The notes beneath the pieces are model-generated. The model did not search any database and was not told where the DNA came from. It saw nothing but the letters and a program-made list of their open reading frames with translations. From Paenibacillus sp. MAHUQ-63 (lineage in GTDB: Bacteria; Bacillota; Bacilli; Paenibacillales; NBRC-103111), in the NCBI RefSeq assembly GCF_028765165.1, contig NZ_JARADB010000002.1, positions 1,609,146-1,673,145 of the forward strand: 64,000 bases of DNA, read 5' to 3'. A program made the translations under genes and the position numbers. Every line of letters begins with the position of its first letter. The stretch's first letter is position 1. Positions 63,105-64,000 of this stretch are shown piece by piece.

Positions 63105-64000
63105 TTACAATCGAACGTCATTAATAGGCCCGTTCGCTTCCAATTTCCGGGCTTCCTCGAGCTCCTTCTCCCAAGTCAGATGACGATATTCCGAAGCAGC
63201 TTCATCGTTCTGAAACCAGTTCAGGAAATCCTGCCAAAGGGATACGTTCCATGAGGCATCGATTTGTGCTGTCGTGTAGGTGCCTTCCTTCAAACGAACA
63301 AAACCGAAGATGTCCCGAACCTGCGATTTCTCTGCGTTCACGACGGTCAGTTCAGCGAGGTGAGGCGGGATGAAAATAACGCCAGAGGGTGTTCCCAGCA
63401 CGACATCGCCGGGGAGACATACGGCACGGCCGATCCGCGTAGGCACGTTCATGCCGACCATCGTTACGTCCGCAATTGCAGTTGGATCGCTCCCCCGATA
63501 GAACACGTTAATATTTTCAATCTCTACGACCTGCTGATTATCCCGAATGCCTCCCCAGATGATCGCTCCGCCTTGCTTCGTGCGGGCAGAGATAGCGGTA
63601 GACAAGTTGCCGCCCACATAGGTGCCTTGATAAATTTTGTCAAACAGATCGACGACAACAACGTCATCCTCCTCCAGCGAGTCGATGACCCACTGATTGA
63701 AGAAGCCTCTGCGGTTTTCTTGTTGATGGCCGTAATTCAGTAGTGTTTCATGCAGATCGGGACGTTTCGGTACCATGACGGCTGTCACCGCACGCCCGAC
63801 CATGACTTGATTCGGATGGATGATCTTGAAATCCCCTTCAAATTGGTACTGATAGCCTCTGTTCCACAGGGGTCCCCAAGCTTCCTCCAGTGTAATTTTG
63901 CGCATCCGCCGTAAAATATTAGCAGCTACTTTGGGCCGGCCATTAGGAAACCGTTCCCCTTGCCACAGAGGCGTCAATTGTACAATATCTTCCGCATTGT
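63105..64000 (-). CDS. RraA-family protein (cut by window end)
   Basis: 298 codons are visible, the frame being open to the last base, so the start lies beyond. LEEDDVVVVDLFDKIYQGTY, GGNLSTAISARTKQGGAIIW and GGIRDNQQVVEIENINVFYR, then PGDVVLGTPSGVIFIPPHLA form the RraA/HMG-aldolase (demethylmenaquinone methyltransferase-like) core, with the metal-binding Asp in RD. The family holds aldolases and decarboxylases of 4-hydroxy-4-methyl-2-oxoglutarate type and the RNase E inhibitor; Firmicute members are probably sugar-acid aldolases or isomerases. C-terminal extension of ~60 residues after VRLKEGTYTTAQID. Confidence 0.88.
   Translation of the reverse strand, partial: NAEDIVQLTPLWQGERFPNGRPKVAANILRRMRKITLEEAWGPLWNRGYQYQFEGDFKIIHPNQVMVGRAVTAVMVPKRPDLHETLLNYGHQQENRRGFFNQWVIDSLEEDDVVVVDLFDKIYQGTYVGGNLSTAISARTKQGGAIIWGGIRDNQQVVEIENINVFYRGSDPTAIADVTMVGMNVPTRIGRAVCLPGDVVLGTPSGVIFIPPHLAELTVVNAEKSQVRDIFGFVRLKEGTYTTAQIDASWNVSLWQDFLNWFQNDEAASEYRHLTWEKELEEARKLEANGPINDVRL

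Noticed and set aside
63264-63743. 159-codon plus-strand frame opposite the RraA-like gene
   Set aside because: Shadow of a clear RraA core on the minus strand.

Overview
The window looks like chromosome of a Gram-positive endospore former close to Paenibacillus. The pointers are a germinant-receptor (Ger) cluster, a YheC/YheD-type spore-coat ATP-grasp protein, LplB/YtcP-type sugar ABC transporters with lipobox binding proteins, large membrane-anchored AraC regulators, strong GGAGG-type ribosome binding sites with many GTG/TTG starts, and CcpA-type cre boxes. No rRNA, tRNA, CRISPR array, intact transposase or prophage was seen.

Layout. 1-5 kb: end of an AraC regulator, then a germination locus in which gerA, gerC and a small membrane-protein gene run rightward and gerB runs leftward into them. 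5-14 kb: HAD phosphatase, sugar isomerase-like protein, an MHS-type transporter broken by an amber codon, LysR, an ilvB scar, a DUF7002-like protein, membrane proteins (one TehA/SLAC1-like) and a flavodoxin-like oxidoreductase. 14-31 kb: YheC/YheD protein, AraC and GntR regulators, then two carbohydrate ABC systems. The second is preceded by a membrane AraC regulator and followed by a GH29 alpha-L-fucosidase and a sugar isomerase. 31-38 kb: a patchwork of intact and broken genes with two copies of a 22-base IS-end-like motif, plus phytase-like, DoxX, HNH and SF0329-like genes. 38-42.4 kb: a probable cell-envelope stress regulon (BcrC-type undecaprenyl-PP phosphatase, DedA, ECF sigma, anti-sigma, bactofilin-like membrane protein, b-type membrane protein), with one promoter motif in front of both transcription units. 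42.8-48 kb: sporulation-type histidine kinase, MarR/SnoaL-like pair, ABC-class ATPase with a probable ATT start, and TetR/MFS scars. 48-56 kb: AraC regulator with aldo-keto reductases and an alcohol dehydrogenase, then two MFS exporters. 56.6-64 kb: a third sugar ABC system with a GH127 beta-L-arabinofuranosidase, its likely AraC regulator, and an RraA-like protein cut by the window end.

The genes fall into three themes. The first is uptake and cytoplasmic breakdown of plant-type oligosaccharides: three ABC importers without their own ATPase gene, presumably sharing a distant MsmX-type ATPase, with GH29 and GH127 enzymes that carry no signal peptide. The second is spore germination and envelope maintenance. 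The third is redox and detoxification. Gene decay is unusually dense: at least eleven fragments or disrupted genes (nonsense, frameshift, internal deletion, isolated ends) can be read by eye. The most coherent and least described unit is the ECF-sigma envelope operon at 38.3-42.4 kb. All names come from reading motifs; no database search was run.
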